Below are positions 8,929 to 18,500 of a stretch of DNA of 64,000 nt, piece by piece. Source of the stretch: Gracilaria domingensis. Lineage: Eukaryota; Rhodophyta; Florideophyceae; Gracilariales; Gracilariaceae. Location of the stretch: contig VCMS01000108.1 of the NCBI GenBank assembly GCA_022539475.1, positions 62,001 through 126,000 on the forward strand, in the 5' to 3' direction. Both the position numbers and the translations under genes were made by a program. The notes under the pieces were generated by a model that was given only the letters and a program-made list of their open reading frames with translations, searched no databases and was not told the DNA's origin. Each line of letters starts with the position of its first letter. Position 1 is the stretch's first letter.

Positions 8929-9918
8929 TTACCCACTGTTTCGACCACGAAACCAGTCAAACATGATCTTAAACTTCTCCAGCTCATGTTTCAATGTATC
9001 CTCTCGCTCCTTACGGCGTTCCTCTCTGTCTTTCTCCCGCTCACCAAGTTCCTTCATATACTTCTCTCGCTCGAACGCCAACGGCTCACATTCGAACCCT
9101 AACCGCGCAAGGTCAGCTTCCTTTAGCTGATGTCTAAATGTGGTTAGTTCCCCCTCTTCTTCACCGCACTCTCTTCTGCGCCGTTTAGTCGCTGGTGTAG
9201 AGCGTCCAAAGGCTGCACCGTTCTGCTGCAATACGTTCCCCTGTCCCCGCGCGGCTGGCGACTCAATAGCACTAACAGAACCACTGCTGTTCGCGGTATT
9301 CCGCTCTCGTTTACGTCGCACTGCCATCTCAACAACCTCTCTTTCCATTCGCTCCTTCTTCTCATCACGCTTCTGACGCAGGTTCTTATCCGCATTTCTG
9401 TCATTGACAAACGATTCTCGTTCTTCACGAAGCTGCGAGAGTAGTTGATACATCTCTCTCATTTCACCACCAGCCACTCCGGAGAGGCCCTGATTTTGAG
9501 TGTCCTCCGAATCAAAGTCATCTTGTAACCTCTTATATCGGTCTTGCAGCGGCTTCCACGAAACCTTCTGTCGCATGTTTGGGTTCTGATTAACCAGACG
9601 GCAGGCCATCATGAATCGTTTTTTAGTTTCGCCATACTTCGCGATATGTGCCTTTGAGGCGGCTACTTCACGGACGATGATAAGATCTTCGTGCGGTAAA
9701 TATTTTCCGCGTTTTTTAACGGCTTGAGGCGTCTTCGAGGTTGCATTTGGTTCAACAGGAGTGGGAAGAGGATTGTTCTGTTGTAATGACGGAGTCTGTG
9801 TGATTGGCTCCTGGCTGAGTGGACCTTGTGGCGGGGAAGTGCGACAGATGTTTCTACTTTGGTCAAGCGGCGGATCCTGATCACGAGACTGCGGTTTGGA
9901 TTGGTTATGGTCATCCAT
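8929..9918 (-). CDS. Harbinger Myb/SANT-like DNA-binding partner protein
   Basis: 329 residues from ATG at 9918 on the minus strand, convergent with the transposase. The N-terminus is Pro/Gln-rich. Near residues 70-140 lies a trihelix/Myb-like domain (GKYLPHEDLIIVREVAAS, then a W in VSWKPLQDRYKRL). A long Arg/Glu-rich coiled coil fills the C-terminal half, with a KRRRR nuclear-signal-like patch. Harbinger elements encode such a protein to carry the transposase into the nucleus and to bind the element ends. The frame is intact, unlike the transposase. Confidence 0.75.
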   Translation of the reverse strand: MDDHNQSKPQSRDQDPPLDQSRNICRTSPPQGPLSQEPITQTPSLQQNNPLPTPVEPNATSKTPQAVKKRGKYLPHEDLIIVREVAASKAHIAKYGETKKRFMMACRLVNQNPNMRQKVSWKPLQDRYKRLQDDFDSEDTQNQGLSGVAGGEMREMYQLLSQLREERESFVNDRNADKNLRQKRDEKKERMEREVVEMAVRRKRERNTANSSGSVSAIESPAARGQGNVLQQNGAAFGRSTPATKRRRRECGEEEGELTTFRHQLKEADLARLGFECEPLAFEREKYMKELGEREKDREERRKEREDTLKHELEKFKIMFDWFRGRNSG

Positions 9919-10190
9919 AGCGCTCTGGAATGGTGGTGGTAGGGTATTGAGCGTAATGGTAGTGGGTTGGAGCGGGATACAGCTTCAGGATGAGCTGAAC
10001 TTTCTATGTTTTGGCGCGAAGTGCAGTAGTACGGGTATAAGTTGTTCGTGAAATTTTCTTCAGCAAATGGTCACATTTCAGCTCTTCGTAGTTCGAGTTT
10101 GCGAAGACTTCAACAGTACTCCCAGAAGTGTAATTCTTTTGAGCGATATTTGGCTCACGCCTGGTTTCACGAGCTTTGCGTAAGCTCCCT

Positions 10191-10214
10191 ATTGTAGGGA
10201 GTTTAAAGTCTAGT
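10191..10214 (-). repeat. Displaced outer end of the MULE right inverted repeat
   Basis: ATT (10191-10193) is the second copy of the Harbinger target duplication. 10194-10214 is the outermost 21 bp of the MULE repeat, the reverse complement of 2107-2127 with one mismatch. The MULE's own 9-bp duplication follows at 10215-10223. Confidence 0.85.
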
Positions 10215-10223
10215 GTGAACAGC

Positions 10224-11915
10224 CAAGCCCATCCGAACGCAATGTAACTACGCCAGTGCAAACCTTACAGGAGGTTCCAACGAGCTGTTTGCAAGCCGAC
10301 GTTCAAAGACAAAATAATGCAAACAGTCTCACCGTTTTGCATACACCAGGAACTGTACCAAGCTCTCGTGATGAGCGACATATGTTGGAGCGATACGCAC
10401 TGTCTCTGACGGCAGCAAATCTAGCAGGAGCACGAATACCTGATAATACAAAGAAGTCAACAAAATCCTGTCTGTCGCTGTTCTCCTTGTTCTATGTCAA
10501 ACATTAAAAGTGCTTGAAGAGTACACTACTGCAAGAACTTGACGATAAGAACACCCCCGACTGGAGGAAAAAGATGATCAAAGACCAGGCCATACCGCTA
10601 ACGCGGTTTTCGTTATTCACGGACCGAGCTGACCTTCCGCTACAAAATGGATTCGCTAATTGGAAAGACTGGCAATTGATGAAAATTAGCAACGCTCCCA
10701 TTGAGTTCATCACTCACTGGCGCAATACCAGAAATGGTGAAGAAGCTTATGCCCAACACCTTGAAGGCATACATCGCTGGGATTCAAAGGGGTTTCTTGT
10801 CTGAGTGGGGCTTTGATTTCAATCTCTTTTCCGGCCGCATATTCTCAGATTCCAAAACCGGAGTAGCGACTGTTCTGGATAATAAGATTAAGGAGTGCCT
10901 AGCTGCAGGGGCTGTGCGACAAAGCCATAACAATATGCACAGCGATGACATTAAGAAACTTTGCCTGTCCGGGTTTCTTTACAAAAGCACCCCAAAGAGA
11001 TTCATGACACGCATTGTTTTCGACCTTATGATATTGACAGCATTCCGGAAGGCAGAGCTTCACTCGTTGCGTAGGAAGGATGTGACTGTTGTCACCAGGA
11101 CCTCTCGCGAAGCGATTCGAGTCGTTGGCCGTATTGGGGCCAGTGATGGAGCATCGAAGACGCAGACTGGGGGACTTTGAATGGCATCTGCTAAGCCCAA
11201 GGAGGTATTTATTTTCAAGGCTTTCTATGACGAACTGCAGGTTAGTCCCTACGAGGACTTAATGGGGTACATGGATATTACCCGCGATATTCGTGTGGAG
11301 AATGATAACGTTTTGGCTGGCGTTAACTACAAAGCATCGGTAAGAAAGAATTTCTTCAAGAAGATTAATCTTGGCGTTAATACGATATCCATCTACATCA
11401 AGGATGCATGCAGGGGCTGCGACATTCGGGGGGAAGGTGTTTTTGACTATGTTACTGTTCACAGTTTGCGCGCAACTGTTGCAAGTCAAATGTTTGCTGC
11501 TGGATTTTCTGAGGCTAGTGTCGCCCAGCGAACGGGTCACAGAGATATGCGATCTTTGATGGCGTATCACAACCTTAGTGGATCGTTTGGAGAGCAGCAA
11601 CAAGATGCCATTATGTCAAGAACTGGGTCTCGTCCGAATCACCAGGAGGCAGACAAGATGAGAAACGATGTGCTCGTGAGGCCTACGAAGAGGCACAGGC
11701 TGGGGATGAATTTGTCCTGTGAAAAGAATGCAGTGCAAGTTGAGGAGCCTGTTTCTTCTTGTGTTAGAGAGCGATCTGTTGATCAGGGAAGCGCAACGGG
11801 CGACAAAGCCGTGTGCAATGGTGTGCAAAGCATTTCTGGAAACGTAACAGTAAGAATCAACAACTACTACGGGCGTTGCGAGTCAACCCATCCGACAAAT
11901 GAAGAAAAAGGTTGA
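10224..11915 (+). pseudogene. Crypton-like tyrosine recombinase, 3' part
   Basis: Broken gene for a tyrosine site-specific recombinase. Catalytic motifs are visible: Arg in TAFRKAELHSLR (about 11046), H-x-x-R in VHSLRATVASQM (about 11459-11470), GHRD (about 11535) and the nucleophile Tyr in LMAYHNL (11565). This layout and the RTGHR..Y ending match Crypton transposons, which integrate by strand exchange and lack inverted repeats. Damage: in-frame TAA at 10505-10507, a frame change near 10730, and TGA at 11178-11180. The N-terminal part continues from 1804-2106 across the MULE. The polar C-terminus (residues after 11600) has no recognised domain. Some breaks could be unspliced introns, but three independent ones argue for decay. 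Confidence 0.75.
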
Positions 11916-12164
11916 ACTCGTGTGGTTCTTGTGGAGGCGTTTCTGGGAGTGTTTCCTGGGACTCCCTAGGACACACCCCCGCCGGATTTTTTCCTGATCT
12001 CGGCGGGGAGATAAAGAAAGTGCGGCGTGGAAGCTGCACGTTCCTCTCCCCGCCTCTTACAACTCTCGAGGCACGCGCCGCCCCGCACGGCGGCGCGCCA
12101 GAGAGCACGATGTCCTTCGCCCTGCCGTCGCGCTGACGAGGCGCGACGGCCGCGGCAATTGCGA

Positions 12165-12560
12165 GCCGCGTGGCAGCCGCAAGAGGAAGCGCCGCCGCCG
12201 CGCCGCTGCACAAGAAGAAGCGCCGCCGCCGCCGCGCCGCCGCAAGAGGAAGCGCCGCCGCCGCCCGCTGCACAAGAAGAAGCGCCGCCGCCGCGCCGCT
12301 GCACAAGAAAAAGCGCCGCCGCCGCCGCGCCGCCGCAAGAGGAAGCGCCCCCGCCGCCCGCTGCACAAGAAGAAGCGCCGCCGCCGCCGCGCCGCTGCAC
12401 AAGAAAAAGCGCCGCCGCCGCCGCGCCGCCGCAAGAGGAAGCGCCCCCGCCGCGCCGCCGCAAGAAGAAGCGCCGCCGCCGCCGCGCCGCTACACAAGAA
12501 GAAGCGCCGCCGCCGCCGCGCCGCCGCGCAAGAAGAAGCGCGACTGCGCGCGCGCGAGGC
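12165..12560 (+). repeat. GC-rich minisatellite in the LTR U3 region
   Basis: About a dozen units of roughly 27-36 bp, each a (CGC)n run followed by CGCTGCACAAGAAGAAG or CGCAAGAGGAAG. The same array is present at 20855-21250 in the 3' LTR with one difference seen. It lies upstream of the TATA box, so it could act as a promoter or enhancer array. Confidence 0.8.
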
Positions 12561-12825
12561 CGCAGAAGAATCGAGGCGGGTGCCGCGCCGCGCCGGCGCG
12601 ACGCCACACGGACGAACAAATTGACACCCCAATGTGACAATGCCCAAGACACCCACCTACATGACTGAAGCACCAGATCACCAACCGCCAACCACCGATC
12701 TACATAACGAAGAACCGTATGTCGACATCACTACCTACTATGGATATGGTGAGCAGACTAGGGTATTTGGTGGAAGCCGATGTTCAGCATGCAACTTAAG
12801 ATACACAAAGCATTGAGATTGTAGA

Positions 12826-12884
12826 TATAAACCCCCGAACCCGAGCGCTCAAAAAGCAATTCGGTTCGGGCAGACCACTTCCCC
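12826..12884 (+). promoter_or_regulatory. Gypsy LTR core promoter and leader hairpin
   Basis: TATAAA at 12826-12831, then a stem CCCGAAC(C)CGA (12834-12844) pairing with TCGGTTCGGG (12861-12870), then CAGACCACTTCCCC at 12871-12884. This is the same layout as 394-447 with different but still complementary stem arms. Transcription most likely begins near the CAGACC block, making this the U3/R boundary. Confidence 0.55.
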
Positions 12885-13532
12885 CCTCGACGACTTCCCC
12901 CATCCTTGCCTCTCTCGCCTTTCTTCCTCCCCTTCCGTCGTCGCCAACCTTCCTTCCTTTGGCAATCCCATCTTCCCTTAGCGCAGTCTGCGCCTCCCTG
13001 CCACCAGCCTTTCCCCCTACATTTCCTTATTCCCGGCGGCCCGGTCTCCCGCCGTTCCCTAGCTAGTCGCCTTGTGCTGCCCTCTATTGGGCTCGTTCGC
13101 ACATTGCGACCATCACCCATCACTACGTCTCTGTTCTCCCGGACGGACGTTGGCAGTGTTATGAATTGCGCTGGTTTTCTTTCTGTCGCTACCTCGCCTG
13201 GTTGTTAGGTTCGTGGTGGCATCGACAACAGACTCTATCGCTTTAGTCCTACCACACTATTGTCCCGCCGACAGCTCTTGTGTGTCTTGGTCTGTTGGCC
13301 CTGCTTTCTGTTGTTGTGTTGGCTCTCGGTATCGGACGCTGAGCCATATCCTCGGTTGATTCTTACCCCTGCTTTCAGTTTGCGGGGAGTTTCCATCTAT
13401 CTTGGGGTTATCTTGTCTGCTCCTGCAGGCATCTGAGCTACGTGAATCTGTCGCCCTTTGGGCTGGTACTCTCGAGCATTTATTGTGTCGCTCTCCTGGG
13501 GTTTGTTACCACCCGCGCTGTTTCCCCCCAAA

Positions 13533-15575
13533 ATGGCGTCCACATGGTACTCTCGAGGAGGGCCTGGCTCTCCTGATTCTGGTGTGATTTCCTTCGATGG
13601 TTCTGCCGTCGACGTAAGGAAGTTTCTGTTTTACTTTGAGAATGTCGCTACCCCCAACGAAGATGATAATGTTCGAGCTATGAAGTTGCTCGGCTATCTT
13701 GAGGGTGAAGCGTTTGACTTCTACTATGACAACTATGCTGTTGATGGCTCTCTTTCGATTGAAGCAAAGGACTATCAGAAGGTGAAGTTCGCTTTGATCG
13801 AACGTTTCGGTGCAATCGAGGAACCGGCGGAAAGGATTCGTCTGGCAGTTTCGGCGCGTTTAGATTATGTCGATCTGCTAGGGTCCCTGAAGAAGATGGA
13901 CTCTTTCTTCGATCAGGCTGGTTTTAACTCGAAAGCTAAGTTCGGGTTACTACGAAACGCTGTCATGGAGTTTGCAGATCTTGCGCAGTTTGTCATATTC
14001 CGTGGAGCAGATGACTATGAATCCTTGAAGGTCCTCGTTAAGGACTTTGTTGGCGGAAAGAAAGCTCTCGGCTCGTATGGTACACTCAACGCTTTCCCAC
14101 CGGCGAAGCACATTCTTCAACGTGCTAAGGAGCCCGCTCGTCCAAGTCCGCTGGAGTCGAAAGTGGATCAGTTGGCTGACCAGATGGCACAGTTGCACCT
14201 CCTAGTGAAGAAGACTCAGAGTGCTGCGACTGCCACCGGACGTCAGGATACGGAAAAAGTCTGTTCGTATTGCAGCCAACCCGGTCACTTTGCGGCACGT
14301 TGTGAGCTTAATCCACATCGAGGCACACGATGTGGTAATTGTGGCAAGTTAGGTCACTCTACAGCTACGTGCTGGAGGAAGAATAACACCGATGTTGTGC
14401 GAAAAGTTGCATTTGAAGGTGTGAAATCCGAATCAGAGAGAGAGAAGTTGCTGAGTGAGAAACGAGGTTCCCAGAACACAGGCGAGAACCAAGTCTCAAT
14501 TGTGATTGCTGACCCTTCAGATGATGAAGATCCCGTTACTACCGCAAAAAGAGACGCGGAAGGGGAGCCTCTGCCCAAGCAACCGCGAACTGGCCCTCTC
14601 TCAGGGATTTCTCCTGTAATGTTTCCCGACTCCCATACTACCAGGACTGCCTCTCAGCAAGCCAAAAACCCTCCCAAGAAGTCTACAAGGACCAGGAAGG
14701 GCACTGCGAAGAAGTCTAAAGGGAAGTCCCGGAGAGTGAAGATCCAAGAACACGTTGGGAAATATAACATTTACGAAGAGTTGGCGAGAGCCCCTTCTGG
14801 CATCACTTTCGGTCAACTACTCCGCGGTGATGCGGACGAGGCCAAGAAAGACATTCGGCGCATTCTTTCCGGAGGTTTTTCGTCAAGGCGTGTCAGTTAC
14901 GCTCATACTCATTCACTCCCTCAGACTCTCAAAGTGGTGAATGTTACTGTCTATGGCACTAGTTCCCAGGCGCTGCTGGACTCTGGTGCTATCCCTAATC
15001 TTATGTCTATTGCGTTATGCAACCGGTTATCGTTGGAGATGAAACCGTCGACTAGGAGGATTGTCGTTGCCGACGGAACCAAATCCTTAGTTCGCGGAAG
15101 CCTGCACGATGTTCCCCTCGAGTTTGGCTCTCTCCGTGTCCCATTCGATTTCCTGGTCGTTGAGAAGCCTCCCTTCAATGTGATTGTTGGCTGCCCTGCT
15201 CTTGAGTCACTCCAAGCCTGCTTGGACCTGGGTACTCAGCAAGTTTCTATGCAATTCGACGGCGCATCTGTTGTTTTGCCTCTAGATTACCATCGCCCTG
15301 GTGTAGTGTTCGACAAAGAGGATGAAAACACCGACAGTGAGGATTTCACTTCCGCTTCAGAGTCGTTCTTCTCTGAGAGTTCAGAGAGCGACGACGAAGG
15401 ATATGCGATCGCTTTCTCGAAGGGAAAAGTTGACACGTCGGTATATGCTTTGAATACTATGAATGAAGAACAAGACTCCTTACAACCACTCGAAGAGGAA
15501 TCCGTGAACGAGCTACGAGTCTCAGTCAGGAAAGCCCCTCCCCTGCTGATCCTCAGGATTTGGAGGAAGGTATGA
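13533..15575 (+). CDS. Gypsy gag-protease
   Basis: 680 residues from the ATG at 13533, which is the last 12 bp of the LTR; an upstream in-frame ATG at 13458 is less likely. Residues 1-200 look like a retrotransposon gag capsid (FDG.. F..YFENVA, GYLEGEAFDFYYD). Two CCHC zinc knuckles begin at residues 244 (CSYCSQPGHF) and 267 (CGNCGKLGHS) and bind the element RNA. A basic Lys/Arg stretch follows. The aspartic protease active site LLDSGA is at about residue 483, with VIVGCPALE as the second protease hallmark. The C-terminus is acidic. The TGA stop overlaps the pol ATG as ATGA. Confidence 0.92.
   Translation: MASTWYSRGGPGSPDSGVISFDGSAVDVRKFLFYFENVATPNEDDNVRAMKLLGYLEGEAFDFYYDNYAVDGSLSIEAKDYQKVKFALIERFGAIEEPAERIRLAVSARLDYVDLLGSLKKMDSFFDQAGFNSKAKFGLLRNAVMEFADLAQFVIFRGADDYESLKVLVKDFVGGKKALGSYGTLNAFPPAKHILQRAKEPARPSPLESKVDQLADQMAQLHLLVKKTQSAATATGRQDTEKVCSYCSQPGHFAARCELNPHRGTRCGNCGKLGHSTATCWRKNNTDVVRKVAFEGVKSESEREKLLSEKRGSQNTGENQVSIVIADPSDDEDPVTTAKRDAEGEPLPKQPRTGPLSGISPVMFPDSHTTRTASQQAKNPPKKSTRTRKGTAKKSKGKSRRVKIQEHVGKYNIYEELARAPSGITFGQLLRGDADEAKKDIRRILSGGFSSRRVSYAHTHSLPQTLKVVNVTVYGTSSQALLDSGAIPNLMSIALCNRLSLEMKPSTRRIVVADGTKSLVRGSLHDVPLEFGSLRVPFDFLVVEKPPFNVIVGCPALESLQACLDLGTQQVSMQFDGASVVLPLDYHRPGVVFDKEDENTDSEDFTSASESFFSESSESDDEGYAIAFSKGKVDTSVYALNTMNEEQDSLQPLEEESVNELRVSVRKAPPLLILRIWRKV
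13545..13557 (+). promoter_or_regulatory. Probable primer binding site
   Basis: TGGTACTCTCGAG begins at the base after the LTR and starts with TGG, as expected for pairing with the CCA end of a tRNA. It is also inside the gag reading frame. The same 13 bases occur within the LTR at 13464-13476. The cognate tRNA is not identified here. Confidence 0.5.
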
Positions 15576-18500
15576 GACAATTGAATGTGAATGATGTTGA
15601 ACCGGAACTTGCTATTACTACTCGTCACGCTCCTGGGGAAGCAAATAGAGAATTTGAGAACGCCGAAGAATCGGAGGAAAGCGCAGACGACGACGAGCCG
15701 GAAGGTTCTCCATCGGATGGAGGGCATGAACGCGATCTCGTTGTCCCAGTCAGGGATGACGTTGTTCTTCTACGAGCCGAAGATATGAGACGACAGCCTG
15801 ATTATCTTATCTTTCGCGTCTACCGTCGTTATCCTCAGACACCGGACAGAGAACAACTTCATCCACACACCTCTGAACTCCCGTACGGAGAAATGGGTGT
15901 CCTGGAGCTGAATAACGGTTCCGAACCAGTGGTTCGTTTCGGAGTAGGCTGGCCTATACCCACACCGGCTGATGAAGAACCCTTCGCGGTTCCATCGCAA
16001 AGTGAAGCCCATAAAGACCAGGTGATGGTTATAAGTCTTGACAACAGTAACGATGAGGCCGATAACCAGCTGAGCGGTCAAGCTGAGCCCAATGACAATC
16101 AGCATCACTCGGTCTATCACGCCGCAAATCCCTCGTCTTTTCAGAGTTCCATGACAGACACTAGCCTTCAACCACCTGACCCTCCCCTTTTGTTATCTGA
16201 CAACGATAGAGGAGCTGAAGAGAAGAACTCTGAAAGGGACGACGAAGAAGATGAAGATTGTGTAGAAGTGGAAGCAGGAGTTCATGAAGCAGAAGTAGAA
16301 GTAGAAGAGGAAGTGGTGAATAATGGAAATGAAGATGATCATGAAAAAGATGAAGATGGTTCCTCACCAGAAGAAGTCGAGCTGTCTGGTACCCCTCTCT
16401 ACCGCGACCCTGTCCTCACCATCCCGATTACGGACGAGGTCACTTTGCTACTACCTGAAGAAGGGGAACTTATCAGCGACTTTCTTTTGGTTCGTGTCCA
16501 GATTCGGTACCATGTACCCACTCCAGCGCACCCCCCTCACCTCGGCGTGCACAACATGCCTTTTGGTCGTACCGGGCTACTGGAGGAGGATGACGACGGC
16601 CGCTACGTGATTGCTTTCGAGGAAGAGCTCCCTCAAGAAGAGTTCTCAACGCAGGTCCCCCCACCACCTGTTAGGGAGTTGGGAGATCAACCCGGCCCCT
16701 CGCTGGCAGAGCCGCGTACAACTGGTTCTGGTGGAGGAAAATCTAGTTCACGTGATAGTGAGCCGACGGTTGCGTGTCCTGCTCCTGGGATCGATTACTC
16801 CCTGTTAGATCCGGTCGCAATTGATGGCACGGGTCGTACATTGGATCGAAGAGATTACCCTCCCGACACGAGTCACGAAGAAGTCATCCTCAAAAGGCTT
16901 TCACACTTGCCCAGCAGGGAGCAACAGGAACTACTTCGTGTTTTACTTGACCTTGGGGTGGTCGCCTGGTCTTTGTACGATCTTCGACCGGCAGATGTAC
17001 CAGTCATGCATGAATTCTCACTGACGACCCAGACTCCGATACACTCAAGAGTTCGTAGGCTTCCGCCGCGACATGACGAAGTCGTCAGGAAGGAACTCGG
17101 TAAAATGCTTGACGCTGGGATAATCAAACCTTGTACATCGCCATGGTCCTTTCCGATCGTCATTGCGACCAAAAAGGATGGTAAGCCAAGGTTCTGTGTA
17201 GACTACCGAGCTCTGAACCGAGTTATGAAAGCGGACAGATGGCCCTTACCTCATATTGAACAAATCTTTGATGACTTAGGCGGCTGTTCGTTTTTCACTA
17301 CGCTTGACCTCTTCTCCGGATACTGGCAGATCAGAATGTCACCTCGGTGTAAGGAGATGACCACCTTCGTTTGCCGTCAAGGAACCTATCAGTTTGAGGT
17401 CATGCCCTTCGGCTTGATGAACGCCCCCTCAACATTCCAAAGAATGATGGACTCTATCCTCAACAAGTATCCGTTTGTAATGGTCTATCTGGACGACGTG
17501 GTCATCTATTCAAAAACCTTAGAGGATCACGTCGAGCACATCAAGTTAGTACTAAGGACAATTGCCTCCCATGGGTTGAAGCTGAAGATCTCTAAGTGCG
17601 ACTTTGCCTATCCCAAGATTGAACTGCTCGGACATGTTGTCGACCAGAGCGGGGTTGCAGTGGACGTGAAGAAAATAGAGGCCATCAAGGCGGCTCCGAT
17701 CCCTAAGACAACCACTGAACTGAGGAGCTTTCTTGGGCTTGCTGGCTACTACCGCCGGTTTATCAAGCACTTTGCCAAAACTTCGGCAGTTCTCCATGCA
17801 GCAACGTCCGGAAATCGGAAACTAGTGTTCAACAATGAAATGGTTGAAGCCTTCAAAAACCTGAAGGAGAAGCTAACCAGTCCTCCAGTGTTGGCCTTTC
17901 CCGACTTCGACAATCCGTTTCGGGTCGAAACCGATGCTTCTTCATTTTCGTTGGGCGCCGTTCTCGCTCAGAAGAAATCTGATGGCATGTTTCACCCAAT
18001 TCAGTATGCCAGCCGGACTATGACTGCAGCTGAAAGGAACTACGCGGTCTGTGAGCAGGAGGCGCTTGCTGTCATCTTCGCGTTCAAGAAATTTCGGCTA
18101 TACCTTCTTGGAGCAAAGCCATTTCAATTGATTACAGACCATCAGGCGCTGAAGTATGCGTTTCAGAAGAAGGATGTACATGGGCGATTGGCCAGGTGGC
18201 TCGATTTCCTAGCTGAATACGAGTTCGAGGTTGTGTACCGCTCAGGGGATAAGAATTGCGCTGCTGATTATCTTTCTCGCTACTCCACGAAGAAGGAGTA
18301 TTATGCTCCCGAGGCGGCGACTACTGTTTCTTCCCCTCCATGCGGAGCTTTCTCAGGCCTCGAACCTTATTATGCAAATATTGGTCGATATCTGAGCGAC
18401 CTTCCGGTCGATGAGCCCAACTCGAGCCTCAGAGGGGCGATCAAAAGGAATTCTAAGAAGTTTATGGTATGGAATGGGCAGTTGTATCGTAGAATGGGGT

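Larger units (their letters stand above)
7412..10190. mobile_element. PIF/Harbinger element nested in the MULE inverted repeat
   Basis: A 2779-bp element with imperfect terminal inverted repeats sharing the core GAGCTTACGC (7415-7424 and its complement at 10178-10187), flanked by ATT on both sides. Joining GGACATT to GTAGGGAG across it rebuilds the MULE inverted repeat exactly as on the left side. It carries the two genes typical of the superfamily, a DDE transposase and a Myb/SANT-like partner, convergently arranged. Confidence 0.82.
2107..10214. mobile_element. Mutator-like element (MULE), with a Harbinger inserted in its right TIR
   Basis: Ends match as inverted repeats beginning ACT[G/A]GACTTTAAACTCCC. 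The element is flanked by a perfect 9-bp direct repeat GTGAACAGC (2098-2106 and 10215-10223), the duplication length expected for Mutator elements. Inside are 455-bp terminal inverted repeats and a SWIM-domain MULE transposase. Subtracting the 2779-bp Harbinger and its 3-bp duplication leaves an element of 5326 bp. The insertion splits the Crypton-like recombinase gene, and the host frame is restored when the MULE is removed. Confidence 0.85.
11930..13544 (+). repeat. Gypsy 5' LTR
   Basis: Identical in length (1615 bp) to the LTR at 20620-22234. It carries a GC-rich minisatellite in U3, a TATA box at about 12826, a hairpin, the CAGACCACTTCCCC block and a pyrimidine-rich leader. Its last 12 bases are also the first four codons of gag. 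ORFs inside both LTR copies (Ala/Arg/Pro strings, and the 12758-13123 and 12906-13208 frames) are not supported as genes. Confidence 0.95.

Noticed and set aside
2107-10214. Reading the Harbinger as the outer element with the MULE nested in its end
   Set aside because: The outermost ends are flanked by a 9-bp duplication, which fits Mutator and not Harbinger. Removing 7412-10190 with a 3-bp duplication rebuilds the MULE inverted repeat exactly. The reverse order gives no sensible duplications.
7627-11915. Stop-codon reassignment or readthrough suggested by in-frame TAG, TAA and TGA in transposon genes
   Set aside because: Host genes in the window end with all three stops and contain none internally. 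The recombinase also has a frame change. Decay is simpler.
12027-12668. Long Ala/Arg/Pro ORFs in the LTR minisatellite (also 20717-21358)
   Set aside because: The array is open in nearly all frames because it consists of CGC runs. No conserved protein content.
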